DNA of 64,000 nucleotides, taken from contig CP012815.1 of the NCBI GenBank assembly GCA_001936135.1, positions 248,001 through 312,000 of the forward strand, given 5' to 3'. A program made the position numbers and the translations under genes. Below the pieces are notes generated by a model that did no database searches, was not told where the DNA came from, and saw nothing but the letters and a program-made list of their open reading frames with translations. Positions within the stretch are counted from its first letter, which is position 1, and each line of letters starts with the position of its first letter. Below, piece after piece: positions 27,718 to 38,704 of this stretch. The stretch comes from Saccharomycopsis fibuligera x Saccharomycopsis cf. fibuligera (Eukaryota; Ascomycota; Saccharomycetes; Ascoideales; Saccharomycopsidaceae).

Positions 27718-29478
27718 TCACGCTCTCTTTACGGCTTCATCATCATCGATTGCTATTGGCTGATCTGATGTGCCGTCGTCGTGAGTTTTTCCATAATAAC
27801 TGTTCCCATAATAGTCAAAACTGAAATCATCATAACCTGTATCACGACCACCGTAGCCAGCGGCAGCCGCAGTACTGCTACCAGCAGCAGCATATGAATG
27901 ATATCCGTTATTGGGTGGCGTTGGACCACGGTAATATCTTTGATCGCGATTACCGTATTTCATGTTATACATGTCGTATTTGAGTTTAGAGATTTCAGAT
28001 TTCAATTTTTCCACTTCAAGCTTCTTTTTACTTAATAGTTCATTATATTGTTTTTCACGATTTTGGGTACCACTTGATCCAGCAGTTTTACCATCATTGT
28101 ATCCTTGTCTATACTTGTCTTCAAGCATCACTTTAAAATCTTTTTCACGGTTCGTGAGCTCACGCTTTTGATCCTCCTTTAAACTTTTGATATCACGAAG
28201 ATATTTAGTTCTAATGTTTCTCAATTGGTTTTCTAACGAGAAGCTGTTATCTTTGATATCCTCAATAATCATATTCAATTTGCTAATCGATTCATCCTTC
28301 AATTTTAGTTGGTGATTGTATTCACCAATCATAAATTCGTTGCGCTGGGCTAACAGATTGAGTCGTTTTCTCAATTCATTAATTCGTTGCAGCTTTTGAA
28401 CAGCAGTAAGATCTTCAAATTCCTCAATATGAACTGGCAAAAAAGAAATTTTTTCTCTAAACTCTTTCAAATGCTTGATGGCAAAACTGACCAAATTTCT
28501 GCGCAATTCTTCAGCTGAAAATAGACCAGTTAGTAAATCAGTTGGTGTGCTAGCTTCCAATGATAGCTCAACTGCTTTCCTCAAATAATCAACATAATCT
28601 GAATCAACATCCTCAAACGTTAGCAACGAGCTAATAGTATCTAAAAGCAAAAGTTTAAATTTTTCTTGGTGAGCTTCAGCAGTAACATCTTCATTTGATT
28701 TTTGTAAAAGTGCCTTTTTACTATGGATAAGAGTGAAAATTAAAAAATATACCGATTCGTTTTTGCTGAATATCTTTCTGGTGGTTTCAGCATACTCTTT
28801 CTCTGTTAAGGAAAGCAGGAAAAACTCATTCTGAAACGTCACCAAAACAATCAAGATGTCCAAAAGATCTTTATCTGATTCATCAAAGCTTCTAGCAAAA
28901 ATGAGCAAAAGACATAAATTGATCTCAATAATTTTAATCTTGCTTATAAGATGCTTAGCTCTCAACAGCTCTTCAGCATTATCTTTTGACATGCAAATCT
29001 TACCGCCTTCAGATATGTCTACATCAATCAGTGATTGCTGTTCATTTACCATATTTGTCTCGGTTTCATCAAAATATTCTGTTTCCCCTTGTGAGATGAA
29101 AAATTTAGATGGACGCACTAATGCCACGAAAGCAAAAAGCTTAAGTAAGCGCTTTCCCAATAAATATTCATCTTCAACTGAGAGGTTCAAATCAGATAAC
29201 AGAAAGTAAAAATTCTGATTACTTTTCTCACCCGGGGTACTGGAATCACTGTCCGTTGAATCAGTTGCCTCATTTGCTACTAGTTCGTCGTAATCCCCTA
29301 AATTATCAGAATTGCTACTTTCTGGTACCGGACATGAGCTAGGAATGTTTGACAAAAAGGCATTGAGCCATAGTGCTACTTGGTACGCCTCACTGCTTTC
29401 TTCATTGATATCGTCGAAATATTTTCGCTGCTTAATAAAAGCGTGGTATCTGGGATCCTTGTTTTGAATAAAATTAAC
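27718..29478 (-). CDS. Coiled-coil protein of unknown function; start unresolved
   Basis: The frame is open from 29478 down to TGA at 27718, about 586 codons. The first 140 codons contain no in-frame ATG; the first ATG is at 29052. The ATG-less part looks truly coding (DPRYHAFIKQRKYFDDINEE, then ALWLNAFLSNIP), so an upstream exon, a non-AUG start or a sequence error is likely. The middle is alpha-helical and Leu-rich. About residues 330-500 (from 29478) form a long coiled coil (KLQRINELRKRLNLLAQRNE onward; EKLKSEISKLKYD). The C terminus is Tyr/Gly/Ala-rich and ends DDDEAVKRA. No family recognised. Confidence 0.65.
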   Translation of the reverse strand, partial: VNFIQNKDPRYHAFIKQRKYFDDINEESSEAYQVALWLNAFLSNIPSSCPVPESSNSDNLGDYDELVANEATDSTDSDSSTPGEKSNQNFYFLLSDLNLSVEDEYLLGKRLLKLFAFVALVRPSKFFISQGETEYFDETETNMVNEQQSLIDVDISEGGKICMSKDNAEELLRAKHLISKIKIIEINLCLLLIFARSFDESDKDLLDILIVLVTFQNEFFLLSLTEKEYAETTRKIFSKNESVYFLIFTLIHSKKALLQKSNEDVTAEAHQEKFKLLLLDTISSLLTFEDVDSDYVDYLRKAVELSLEASTPTDLLTGLFSAEELRRNLVSFAIKHLKEFREKISFLPVHIEEFEDLTAVQKLQRINELRKRLNLLAQRNEFMIGEYNHQLKLKDESISKLNMIIEDIKDNSFSLENQLRNIRTKYLRDIKSLKEDQKRELTNREKDFKVMLEDKYRQGYNDGKTAGSSGTQNREKQYNELLSKKKLEVEKLKSEISKLKYDMYNMKYGNRDQRYYRGPTPPNNGYHSYAAAGSSTAAAAGYGGRDTGYDDFSFDYYGNSYYGKTHDDGTSDQPIAIDDDEAVKRA

Positions 29479-30420
29479 TTACCACCCTTACACCACACGT
29501 AAATTGCCAATATAATACCTTTTTGTAACTCGTACTCTTTCCACTGTCTGCCTACTGCTACTGCACTACACCCCTTCGCGTACTACTGACTTCTTATCTT
29601 CTCGACGCTCTTCCTTCACTATCTTGTATCAGTCATTATCATACCACCCTTACACCACATACATGTTACCAATACATTACCTTTTTTTGTCGCTTGTTCT
29701 ATATTTACTATCTTCCCTCCACCCTTACAATATCAAGCTATTTCTGCCTATTCTCTTTATACCCACTTCTTCCTGTTATCTCCACATTCTGCTCGTATTC
29801 CTCCCGTTGCATTTGCATCTCGTCCGTTTGTTTTCCATTGCCTTTGCACCCTCCTTTTTTTTGACTCTCTAAAAGCTTTACATTAAATCACTGTTTTTTT
29901 TTCACTTTTTTCTCTGCTCTATTATCACTGCTGCACTAATATTACTGCTACAGTATTGTTCTTACTAATTCTCTCGTGTTTTTCTTTTTATACTTCTTCC
30001 TTATTTCCCCACACAACTTGCACCGCACTGTCCCACTTGTTTTCCAGCTGATGCTCTTTGCTTCTGACAAGCATAAATATTTTCTCAACCTATTACCTGA
30101 ACGCTGCTCTTGCTCCACTTCATCGCTTTTTTTCTCATCTATCCGATATCCTAAACTCTATAAACGCATTGCGTTTTGTCTTGTCTTGCTCCCCAGCGAC
30201 TCTTACACCCTGCCCTTAGCCGATATATACGCTAGCTGCTGCCTTTTTCTCACCCTGAACTGTCTCCTTTCCATATTCCAATCGTTTTTTTGTTTTTCTT
30301 CAGTAATCTTGCCTGTTCTCAGCGCATATTCTTAACCTCCGCCAATATATTCGCTGCTTGTGTGCTGCTTTTTTTTGTGTTCTCGTCATCGACATTGTCC
30401 TTGACAGCTTGATATTTACC

Positions 30421-30451
<31 letters not shown>

Positions 30452-31649
30452 CATTATATATTGTTTCTCAGCAACCATAAATTGTCCCACCCTAGCCATC
30501 ACTCTAATATTCAAATGTTTGCTAAAACTACCTTTTGGATATTGATACGCTAACCAGGCATAAAAACCAGTGGATCTGGAAAACTGGAAAACTGGAAAAG
30601 AGAGCTCAACAGTGGTGACCTTCGCTTGTTTAAATAGTTTTTTTTTCTGCCCCCCTTATTTTCTTCGGCACTAGATTCTCATACTACGGCAGGCACCCCG
30701 GTTATACAGCAACGGGTAATGAGGGGGTGTATAGATGAACGTATCGAGACAAGCGTTAATCTAGATAAACTGATTTAACATGTAACATTGTAAAGAACCA
30801 TGACAAACATCTAGAAAGAACAACCTATATATATAATATAGATGTTTGTCATGAGGATAAGAATACTTGTAGTAATTGAATTGCATATCATAGTATAAAT
30901 TGTCCCATGTGAAAATTTTAATTTACGGTAGACGAGATAATTCACATGAACAACTCATAGAATGCTATGTTTAAGACCGCTAATAACTATTAAGGTTCAT
31001 TGACATGAGACTGTTCCCGAGAAGCCGACTGCGGTAGAAAAAGCCTTCCACGACTTAAAAAGATTTCCAAGAGAGACAGACAAAAGGGGTTTTTGAGAAG
31101 AGGCGCTGCTTCTCAATCTCCAAGTTTTCTAGCACTTCATGCCAATGGAGCTAAAGACATCATTCACAATTTGTCTGAAGAAAAATCATAAGCCACAGAA
31201 ACGCCGTCGCTATTACCAGCGCCACGGGCGGCAAATTAAACGGCCCGTTGGGAGCCCCTGCACAATGACCTCCAACAGGTTGAAAACAAACGGAAGAAAG
31301 AGAGAAAGAAAGAAAGGAAAAAAAAAGGAAAAAGAAATAAGAACAAACGGAAGGAACATCTTCACTTTATCTTGGCCTAGAACAGCAGACGACTCTGTAT
31401 CTAATTTCCTTAGTATCTTGTATATTTGATCATCCTTACAAAGGCAGAAATAAAATAAAGAAAAAAATCAGTCCTGTCCATAGCCTTATATTTTCTTTAT
31501 TTCCGTCTTTTCTTCTTTTCTTTTCAGGTTTCTTTTTCTTTTTTACTTTTGAAGGTCTCACAGTCAAATTAAAATCGAAATCACAAAAACAAAAGACTTA
31601 ACTGTACATACAATACCAATCAAAACTCACTCATAAGTAGTATCGAATC
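29479..31649. other. Intergenic region upstream of PUF3, pyrimidine-rich
   Basis: About 2.2 kb. From roughly 29480 to 30470 the plus strand is strongly C/T-rich and ends in a T tract of about 30 at 30422-30451. The phrase CCACCCTTACA occurs three times (about 29483, 29644 and 29717). A 15-bp inverted repeat is at 30799-30853, and a GGAAAACT direct repeat is near 30577-30600. Plus-strand frames here begin poorly and are Ser/Leu/Phe-rich noise. Confidence 0.5.
30799..30853. other. 15-bp perfect inverted repeat (hairpin)
   Basis: CATGACAAACATCTA (30799-30813) and TAGATGTTTGTCATG (30839-30853) are exact reverse complements, with a 25-nt AT-rich loop. It lies about 800 bp upstream of PUF3. It could be a structured RNA, a dyad site or the remnant of a small inverted-repeat element; nothing decides between these. 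Confidence 0.75.
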
Positions 31650-34374
31650 ATGTCTTCTATCGGTACGTATTTCTCAGACAACGTTTCTATGTTCTTTTTT
31701 TTATTTTTTTATTTTTGACATGCGTGAACATCGGTGTAACTAACATTGGTTAGAGGAAACAAGTGCCCCTATCGACTCTTTGTCCCCATGGGATAATAAA
31801 TCAAAGTCTGCCAACAGATCCTCGGCTTTTGCTGGCTTCACTAGCAACTCAAACCAATATCGCTCTGTTTTTGACAAAACCGATAATGAAGTGGCCAGTA
31901 TTGTCTCCAGTCTTAGCGGTGTTAGTAATCACACTTTTGGTGCCGCTAATTCCACAAACTTGTTCAATGGTAATAAGGGCTTGAACGACAATGCCAGTGA
32001 TGCGGACAATGATATCTTTGGGAACTACAAAAGAGGCGCATTATCTGCCATTTCGACTCCTATGGCTTTAGGAAAGAATAACTCTAGATTACAATCTAAT
32101 GTTTTTGGCGCTGCTTCCATTAGTGGCGGTATTCCAACTACTGTCGGGTCATCAAACTCTGGTAACTTTTTGGACAAGTTCTCTTCCGTTGCCGAAGCCA
32201 CAAAGGAAGTCGAGCACTTGGCTACTTTTGGAAGATTATCGTTGAATGGCAAAAGAAACAGTTTCTCTTCAAGAAGAGCTAGTTTTTTGAATGAAGAAAC
32301 CAGAACTTCTCCTTTGTTGGATAAGATCAGCTCTCCAAATTCTATTCACGAAAGTTTAAATGGCGGTGGCGCTTATCGCTCAACATTATCTGAGAGAATT
32401 GACAGCATGTACAAGAGCCCAAACCAGTCCAATACCAAACTTGGTACCAGCGAGTACAGCAACTCCGAGAAAAGCTCAGTGAGTCTTCAACTCAACTCGA
32501 ATAACAGCAACAGCAGCAATAACGTTAACATCAACAATAGTAATGCTGCCAATATCAATGCTCCTAGTAATCTTAACTCTGGTACTGATGCCCAAAATGC
32601 TCAAAATTTTCACACTTCTTGGAATCCTGCTTCAGCTGCTTCTTTCACTCCAATGTTTAATTCCCAAGTGAATCAACAACCACCAATGTTTCCACCTCAA
32701 GGACCTTATGGGCCATTTGGATTCCCAATCAACCAATATCCAATGTCCATGATGCCTCCTCCGCCTCCAGGTTCTGCTCCGAACCTTGAGCAACATCAAC
32801 AGCCACCATTTATACCTCAACACCAGCAACCTGCCGGGATCATGAGCAGCAACGCTCCACAAAGTGATGTCAATGGTGAAATTACACCTACTAGTGCTGA
32901 TGATCCAAACAAAACGTTTCAACCACCTAATGGGATGCTTAATAATGGGGTTCCAATGGGGTTCCCTGGTTTTGGTCCATACCCAATGTTTTCTCAAGGC
33001 CCATATAGTCCACAACCACCACAAGGTCAACAGATTCCACTTTCAGGTAATGTTCCACCATCGCAACCGGGTCCAGGTCCTGCACCTATTGGGGTTCCTC
33101 CAAATGGCAGTTTGTCACCAAAGGATGCTGTATCTTTTAAAGGAGTAGGGTCTCCTTTAAGTGGAAGTCGTAATGCAAGCACTTCTCCGGTCCCTGGTAA
33201 TGGTCATTTTAACAACCACAAAAAGAATCATCGTAAAATTTCTCACTCTCCTCCTGCTTCTAACCCTCGCCGCAAGCCACATATCTATAGAAGTCCACTT
33301 TTGGAACAATTTAGAAATAACAAAACCAACAAAAAGTACACTTTGACTGATATTTTTGAACATGCGGTGGAATTTTCTAAAGACCAGCATGGATCTAGAT
33401 TTATTCAGCAAGAAATTGAGCATGCCACAACCGAAGAAAAAGAAGTATTTTTTAATCAAATCAGAGAAGTTTCTTTTGAGTTGATGACTGATGTGTTTGG
33501 TAACTATGTGATTCAAAAATTTTTTGAACATGGTACTGATATTCAAATAGGGGTTTTGTTTGAAAACATGAAGGGTAAGATTTACGAGCTTTCATTACAA
33601 ATGTATGGCTGTAGAGTTGTTCAAAGAGCTTTGGAAAAAATTTCATTAGAGCAAAGATTGTCAGTTGTTGAAGAATTGAAGGATCATATTTTGATTTGTG
33701 TTAAAGACCAAAATGCTAATCATGTTATTCAAAAGGCTATTGAGAAGATCCCATTTGAGAAGATCTCATTTATCTTGGTTAGCTTGAAGGATCAAATTTA
33801 CCATCTTTCCACCAACCCATACGGCTGCAGAGTTATTCAACGTCTTTTGGAAAATGGTAGCAAAGCTGATCAGAAGGTCATTCTTGGTGAACTTTCCAGA
33901 TACATTTTTTACTTGATTCAAGACCAATATGGCAATTACGTTATTCAGCATATACTCGAAAATGGTAGCGATGAAGAACGCCAGAAAATCTCCAAGATTG
34001 TCAAGGAAAATGTGGTAAATTTTTCCAAGCACAAGTTTGCTTCCAATGTGGTGGAAAAAGCAGTTTATTTTGGCAGTGAACAAGAACGCAAGGATATTTT
34101 ATCGGCTGTGCTCAAGGATAATGACAAGGATGATGGATCACTTGTTGGTGATAGTACACCTTTGGCTTTGATGATGAAAGATCAATTTGCTAATTATGTT
34201 GTGCAAAAATTGCTCGAAATTTCTAGAGGTGACCAGAAAAAGATTTTGATCAAGAAAATCAAGCAATATTTGAGTCAAATTTCATCTGCTAATTCTTATG
34301 GAAAACATTTGGCCTCTATTGAGAAATTGATTGCGTTGTCTGAAACTGCTTCCAAAGAACTTGACTTAAATTGA
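31650..34374 (+). CDS. PUF3: Pumilio-family mRNA-binding protein Puf3
   Basis: Puf3 binds 3' UTRs of nuclear-encoded mitochondrial mRNAs and controls their decay and localisation (known role in yeast). Exon 1 is 31650-31662 (ATG TCT TCT ATC G). The intron 31663-31753 (91 nt) has a GTACGT donor, a TAACTAAC branch point and a GTTAG acceptor; exon 2 runs 31754-34374. The product begins MSSIEETSAPIDSLSPWDNK. The N-terminal half is low complexity (Asn, Ser, Gln, Pro-rich). The C-terminal third has eight Pumilio repeats starting near SPLLEQFRNN, with repeat helices such as DQHGSRFIQQE, DVFGNYVIQKF, QMYGCRVVQRA, DQNANHVIQKA, NPYGCRVIQRL, DQYGNYVIQHI, HKFASNVVEKA and DQFANYVVQKL. These match Puf3 base-recognition triads more closely than other Puf proteins. 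Confidence 0.95.
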
Positions 34375-35104
34375 ATAATATAATCAGTGATATAAATGGG
34401 TGGTATTTTTTATCTCACTTTTTGTCTTTCTCTCTTTCTTTTCGTTTAAATTTGTTTTTCCTATTCTACTAATTTCGGTTACATAATCTTTTTCTTTTTC
34501 TTTTTCTTAAACTTGTTTTACTTCTATTTTATTTTTTTCATATTGCAAACTATTGAACTAATTCATCAATAGCTTTTTTAGACCATTACTATATAATGAA
34601 TTAAAAATGTGTATATACTTTCTCATACTTTTTCATACTATTTCATACTTAATCTTACTTATATATAAATCTTTCTCAAGATATAAAATATGTTTTTGTC
34701 TTTTTGTTTCTTTAATCAGTTTCAGTTTTCTTTTATTGTAAATGAGATTATTGAATAGTTTTGAATAATAAATGCAAGAATATGCATTGAGCAGTGTGTA
34801 TCATGAACAATAATACACTGCATGAGGACTAAAAAAAGTAAAAAAAAAAAAAAAGAAGCGAAAGAAAGAGCATTGAAAATGAAATGTAGAAAAACTTACA
34901 GAAGTTGCATCAGCAGCACAGATCAAAATTGAACCTATACAGAGAGAATCTATCCGTCTGGAAAGCGTTTGGTGAGGAATTGTACATTTGCGTTCAATAC
35001 ATTAAAGCAATTTTGCTATAGGCTACATTACAAACGATAACAAAAACAACAGTAAAAAGCAGGACAGAAAGAAAAAGAAAAGAAAGAGAAAAAGAAAGTG
35101 AATA
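34375..35104. other. Intergenic region downstream of PUF3
   Basis: T-rich 3' flank of PUF3 with repeated TTTCTTTTTC and CATACTTTTTCATACT phrases, then an A tract near 34838-34855 and a purine-rich leader (AAAGAAAGAGAAAAAG) just before the next ATG. No gene. Confidence 0.5.
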
Positions 35105-36625
35105 ATGCTAGCTAGCAAAATCCTTCGTCAGAAGGCGCCTCCAAATACTGATATTAAAGATGCATTAAGGCAAATATTTTCAGCTGTATCTCATTCAAAG
35201 AATGCTAATACCAATACCAATAATAGCAGCACACAAATACCGTCACCATTAAATGACGCAATGATGAATTATGCCAGGGAGAGAAAACTCAAGACTCACT
35301 TGAACACAACTGAGCCACCACAGTTGTCTGCAGATACTAAACTTTTCAATAGCAGGTCGCGAGTGTCGCCTTATTCAGATAATAATATCATCAGCAATAT
35401 TCGCAATAATAATAATAATAATCTTGAAAGTGTATTATATGTACAGGAAAATAAAGGCGAGAAGCAAGGTGAAGTGGAGGGCCAAGACGAAGCACAAGGT
35501 CAAGACCAGGGGAACGTTAAAGTGAATGCGAATGCAGGGATGCCATTGCTGTTGGCCCCAAGCTACGTCGCTAGACATTTTCCTCGAGTTTTGACTTCAG
35601 CAATGTCGTCTCCTCCTGATAATAAACGAAGATATAATAAGGATAGATCTCTACAACATGGACAAAAGCAGGGGAAAGCAGCAGCACCAGCAGTACGGTG
35701 TAATGTTTTATTCCACAAAACTGGAGATTTTTGTCTATTAAAGCATGATTTCTTAGGTCTATTGCCTTCTTACTCCGCACAACAGCAGCAACAGCAGTTA
35801 CAAAACGGCGGCAGCAATTTCGTACAGCGAAAGAAGATTTTTGATGTTAATTGGACCGAAGATAGTTTTTCTGTGGTTAAGGCTCGTAATGACAGCTACT
35901 TGAGTTTTGCTGGTGGCTATTACTTGATTTTCAAAGATCATAGTCATGCTTGTGCATTTATAGCCGAGACTTACGGTGAATCGCTTTGTGGGATGCCTTT
36001 TGAAGCAGAATTCTACAATGTTGAAAGAGAAGGTGGGAGATACTTGGCACATTCTATCCTTGGCGAGTCGATAAATGTTCAACGCCGTAAAGTGAATAGG
36101 GAGAGTGATAAATTGAAGTCAGGGCAAGGACAAGGACAAAATCAGCTGGCTGGAGCAAAGAAGGAGGAAGAGGAGGAATATTTCATTTCAGTAGAGTCTG
36201 TGGACCCAAATGTTAAAATGGCTATGGAATCGACAATAGCTGTAAATGAAACTAACAAAGAACACCAACAAGATCAGGATTTTCTGTCCAACAACAAATA
36301 CACCCCAGAAGAGCAACTGTTTATTGAACTAGCAGTGGAAAAACTACCACCAATTAAAAGAGAAAATTGCATGGTAGTATACAATCTACCACGACCATTA
36401 AATCGTACTGGAGTTATTGACCATTTCTTGTGGGATTATGATTTGTATCCTGATTTCAGTAAAGCGGTACAGTTGCTTCATAATAATGAAACCGATATGT
36501 CGCATGTTTGGTTAGTGGCCTTTGATAATTCTGAGGATCCGGTACGTTTTTTGAGACGGTATCATGGCAAGCATTTGAATAATGATGTAAATCATCCAAA
36601 AGTGTTTGTTGAACATTTGGCATAG
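35105..36625 (+). CDS. Unrecognised protein, possibly mitochondrial, with RRM-like C-terminal region
   Basis: 506 aa. The N terminus (MLASKILRQKAPPNTDIKDA) is basic and Ser/Ala-containing, compatible with a mitochondrial presequence. Asn-, Gln- and Glu-rich low-complexity runs follow (residues about 95-145, 220-235 and 345-365), separated by ordered segments such as RCNVLFHKTGDFCLLKHDFLG and SFAGGYYLIFKDHSHACAFI. The C-terminal 90 residues contain MVVYNLPRPLNRTGVIDHFL and VWLVAFDNSEDPVRFLRRYH, which look like RNP2/RNP1-type strands of an RNA-recognition fold. I cannot name an orthologue; a mitochondrial RNA-binding factor is a guess. An in-frame CTG lies in the Gln-rich linker. Confidence 0.75.
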   Translation: MLASKILRQKAPPNTDIKDALRQIFSAVSHSKNANTNTNNSSTQIPSPLNDAMMNYARERKLKTHLNTTEPPQLSADTKLFNSRSRVSPYSDNNIISNIRNNNNNNLESVLYVQENKGEKQGEVEGQDEAQGQDQGNVKVNANAGMPLLLAPSYVARHFPRVLTSAMSSPPDNKRRYNKDRSLQHGQKQGKAAAPAVRCNVLFHKTGDFCLLKHDFLGLLPSYSAQQQQQQLQNGGSNFVQRKKIFDVNWTEDSFSVVKARNDSYLSFAGGYYLIFKDHSHACAFIAETYGESLCGMPFEAEFYNVEREGGRYLAHSILGESINVQRRKVNRESDKLKSGQGQGQNQLAGAKKEEEEEYFISVESVDPNVKMAMESTIAVNETNKEHQQDQDFLSNNKYTPEEQLFIELAVEKLPPIKRENCMVVYNLPRPLNRTGVIDHFLWDYDLYPDFSKAVQLLHNNETDMSHVWLVAFDNSEDPVRFLRRYHGKHLNNDVNHPKVFVEHLA

Positions 36626-38704
36626 AAGTGATTATATATACATAATAACTAGAGAAAAGTCTTGTGAATATAAAGGTTTTAATTGTTATGGAACTAGGTC
36701 TTACCAGAGCGAGTAAATTAGTAAATCTTTGATTTTCTCAATTTGTGAGCAGTAGCTTGTATGATGATTGACACTAGTCTTTGAAAAATGTAGCACCCTT
36801 ATGGCATAGTATTCCTCGATGCATGTTCCAACATAGTGGAATCGCATCTGTTAACTTTTCCTCTGGGGATCTATCATGCTATTAAACAACTAACAGCTCT
36901 ACGCAAAAGAAGGCATTGCCAAAGCAGAGCCGGTAATACAGTTTTGATAAGGCTGAAGCAGAAATGGTCTATGAGGCGTAAGGCGTAAATGGACCGGTTG
37001 GTTTTCGATCATTCCAAACTTTGAAGCAGATAATACTTTCAGCCAGAGCTCAACACAAGAGCACTCTTGATTTTTCTAGCCGATAACAACCGAAGACAAC
37101 CTGAGGTAGCCGCGGACGGAAATACCGTGCCGCGCGGCAATAATTAATCAGTATTGGTAGTTATTATCTTGGTTACTGCAGGCAGTCGGAATGCTAGACA
37201 AGAAAACCAATTAATAAATATATATATACTCTCATGCGCCATATGTGTTATGTTATATCATGTGGGTTACTGGATACGAGATATGGAATATAAGTCGAGG
37301 CAGTAGCGCATGCCGATGGTTTCCTGCCTTTTATATCTCTTGGACACAAACTGATAAATCTGATAGATATCTTATCTATAGCGTTAGCTTTTGCTTTTTG
37401 AAATATATATAGATCTAATTTGAGGTCTTAAATTTTGACAAAACTAGCATTTGAGATAATCCTTAGCTTGGCTGCAGGGAATTCCAATGATGAGTCGTAC
37501 CGTCGATCACAAAAAAAAAAAAAAAAATGTAGAGAGTCATGAGCCATGCTTTTGCCAAAGCTGGAAGAGAGAAACAGTGAAAAAAATATATGGAAATTAA
37601 AGCCTGATTGTAACACTATGTGGTGCTGCTTGTGCTAATTTTCTATTGTTTTAGAATTTAAGCTTGTTATCCAGAGGATACATTTTGACCTATAGGAGGT
37701 AGCTGTAAAGGAGAAGTTATGTAATAAATTTTCTCATAATGTAGTAGTATAAGGTCTATATAATGCTAATGGGGCGTACGCATACAACATAAAGTTGAAT
37801 AGCGGCATTTGGTGCTTTCCTAATTGAGACATTGCTGGTTAGTCATATTGATCTGTCGTATTGTTTTCGAGGAAACAAAACTTCATAACATTATTTTGGT
37901 AAGTTACCCCGCGGGTATTGTCCAAATTGAACAAAATCGTACCCTGTACATATAACCAAGATGAATGCTAAATGGTCATAAATAAAATGAGTTATTGTTA
38001 TTCTGCATATATCGACCAACTAATCAATGTAGCCGAAGCGGAAGCCGTTAATGTTAAACATAACGACCCAGGAGGATCTCTCGTTTTTCGTGGCTTACAC
38101 TTCAGCCATAAATCTGTAGAAAGGCCGTGAAAAATACTAATGCAAATACAAAGTCTATAGAAGGTGGTCCACGAGATCCAAGTTTGCCAATTTTTGCTAT
38201 TTCGAGATTTCAAGCACCCACGGGCCACGGCTCCATACTCTTTGCCCTCAACTGTCCCCACGTTTGCTCAGCATTGAAGTTAGCATACCTATAGATAGTA
38301 GCGCTAGCTAGCGAGCAATACTAGTGGAAAATTCCCGCACGGGTATCAATACGACCCTCGGGGATACTAAAGAAAAAGTCAAGAAAATAGCGAGAATTTT
38401 GCTCGATTAGGCCCAAATGAAGACATTAAAATACACTAAAACGAACAGTGAAAAAGTAAACAAAATGCAGAACATGCAGCATTGTGCATAGTTTTGTAAA
38501 GCGCCTTATCACGCCGAAGAGGTCTACCTGATATTTCACAATGCCTTAGGACATATATATATATATATTTATATATATATATATATATCCTGGCAAACGC
38601 CGCCAACATTGTTACTTTTATTTATTCGTCTATTCTTTTTGTAGCTTGTTGGAATTGAAACACCACAGACAGCAACTTCAGATCCTCACTACAAACAACA
38701 GAAA
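36626..38704. other. Intergenic region upstream of the acid phosphatase
   Basis: 2.1 kb without a supported gene. It contains CGG/CCG-rich palindromic DNA near 37107-37139 (including GCCGCGCGGC and CGG-N5-CCG, a form bound by Zn2Cys6 regulators), a CGCTAGCTAGCG palindrome at 38302-38313, a CACGTTT element at 38259-38265 (Pho4-like half site), and a (TA)n stretch at 38552-38588 about 120-150 bp before the ATG. Confidence 0.5.

Noticed and set aside
29624-30335. Two plus-strand frames upstream of PUF3
   Set aside because: Ser/Leu/Phe/Tyr-rich products are what a pyrimidine-rich strand gives in any frame; no domain is visible.
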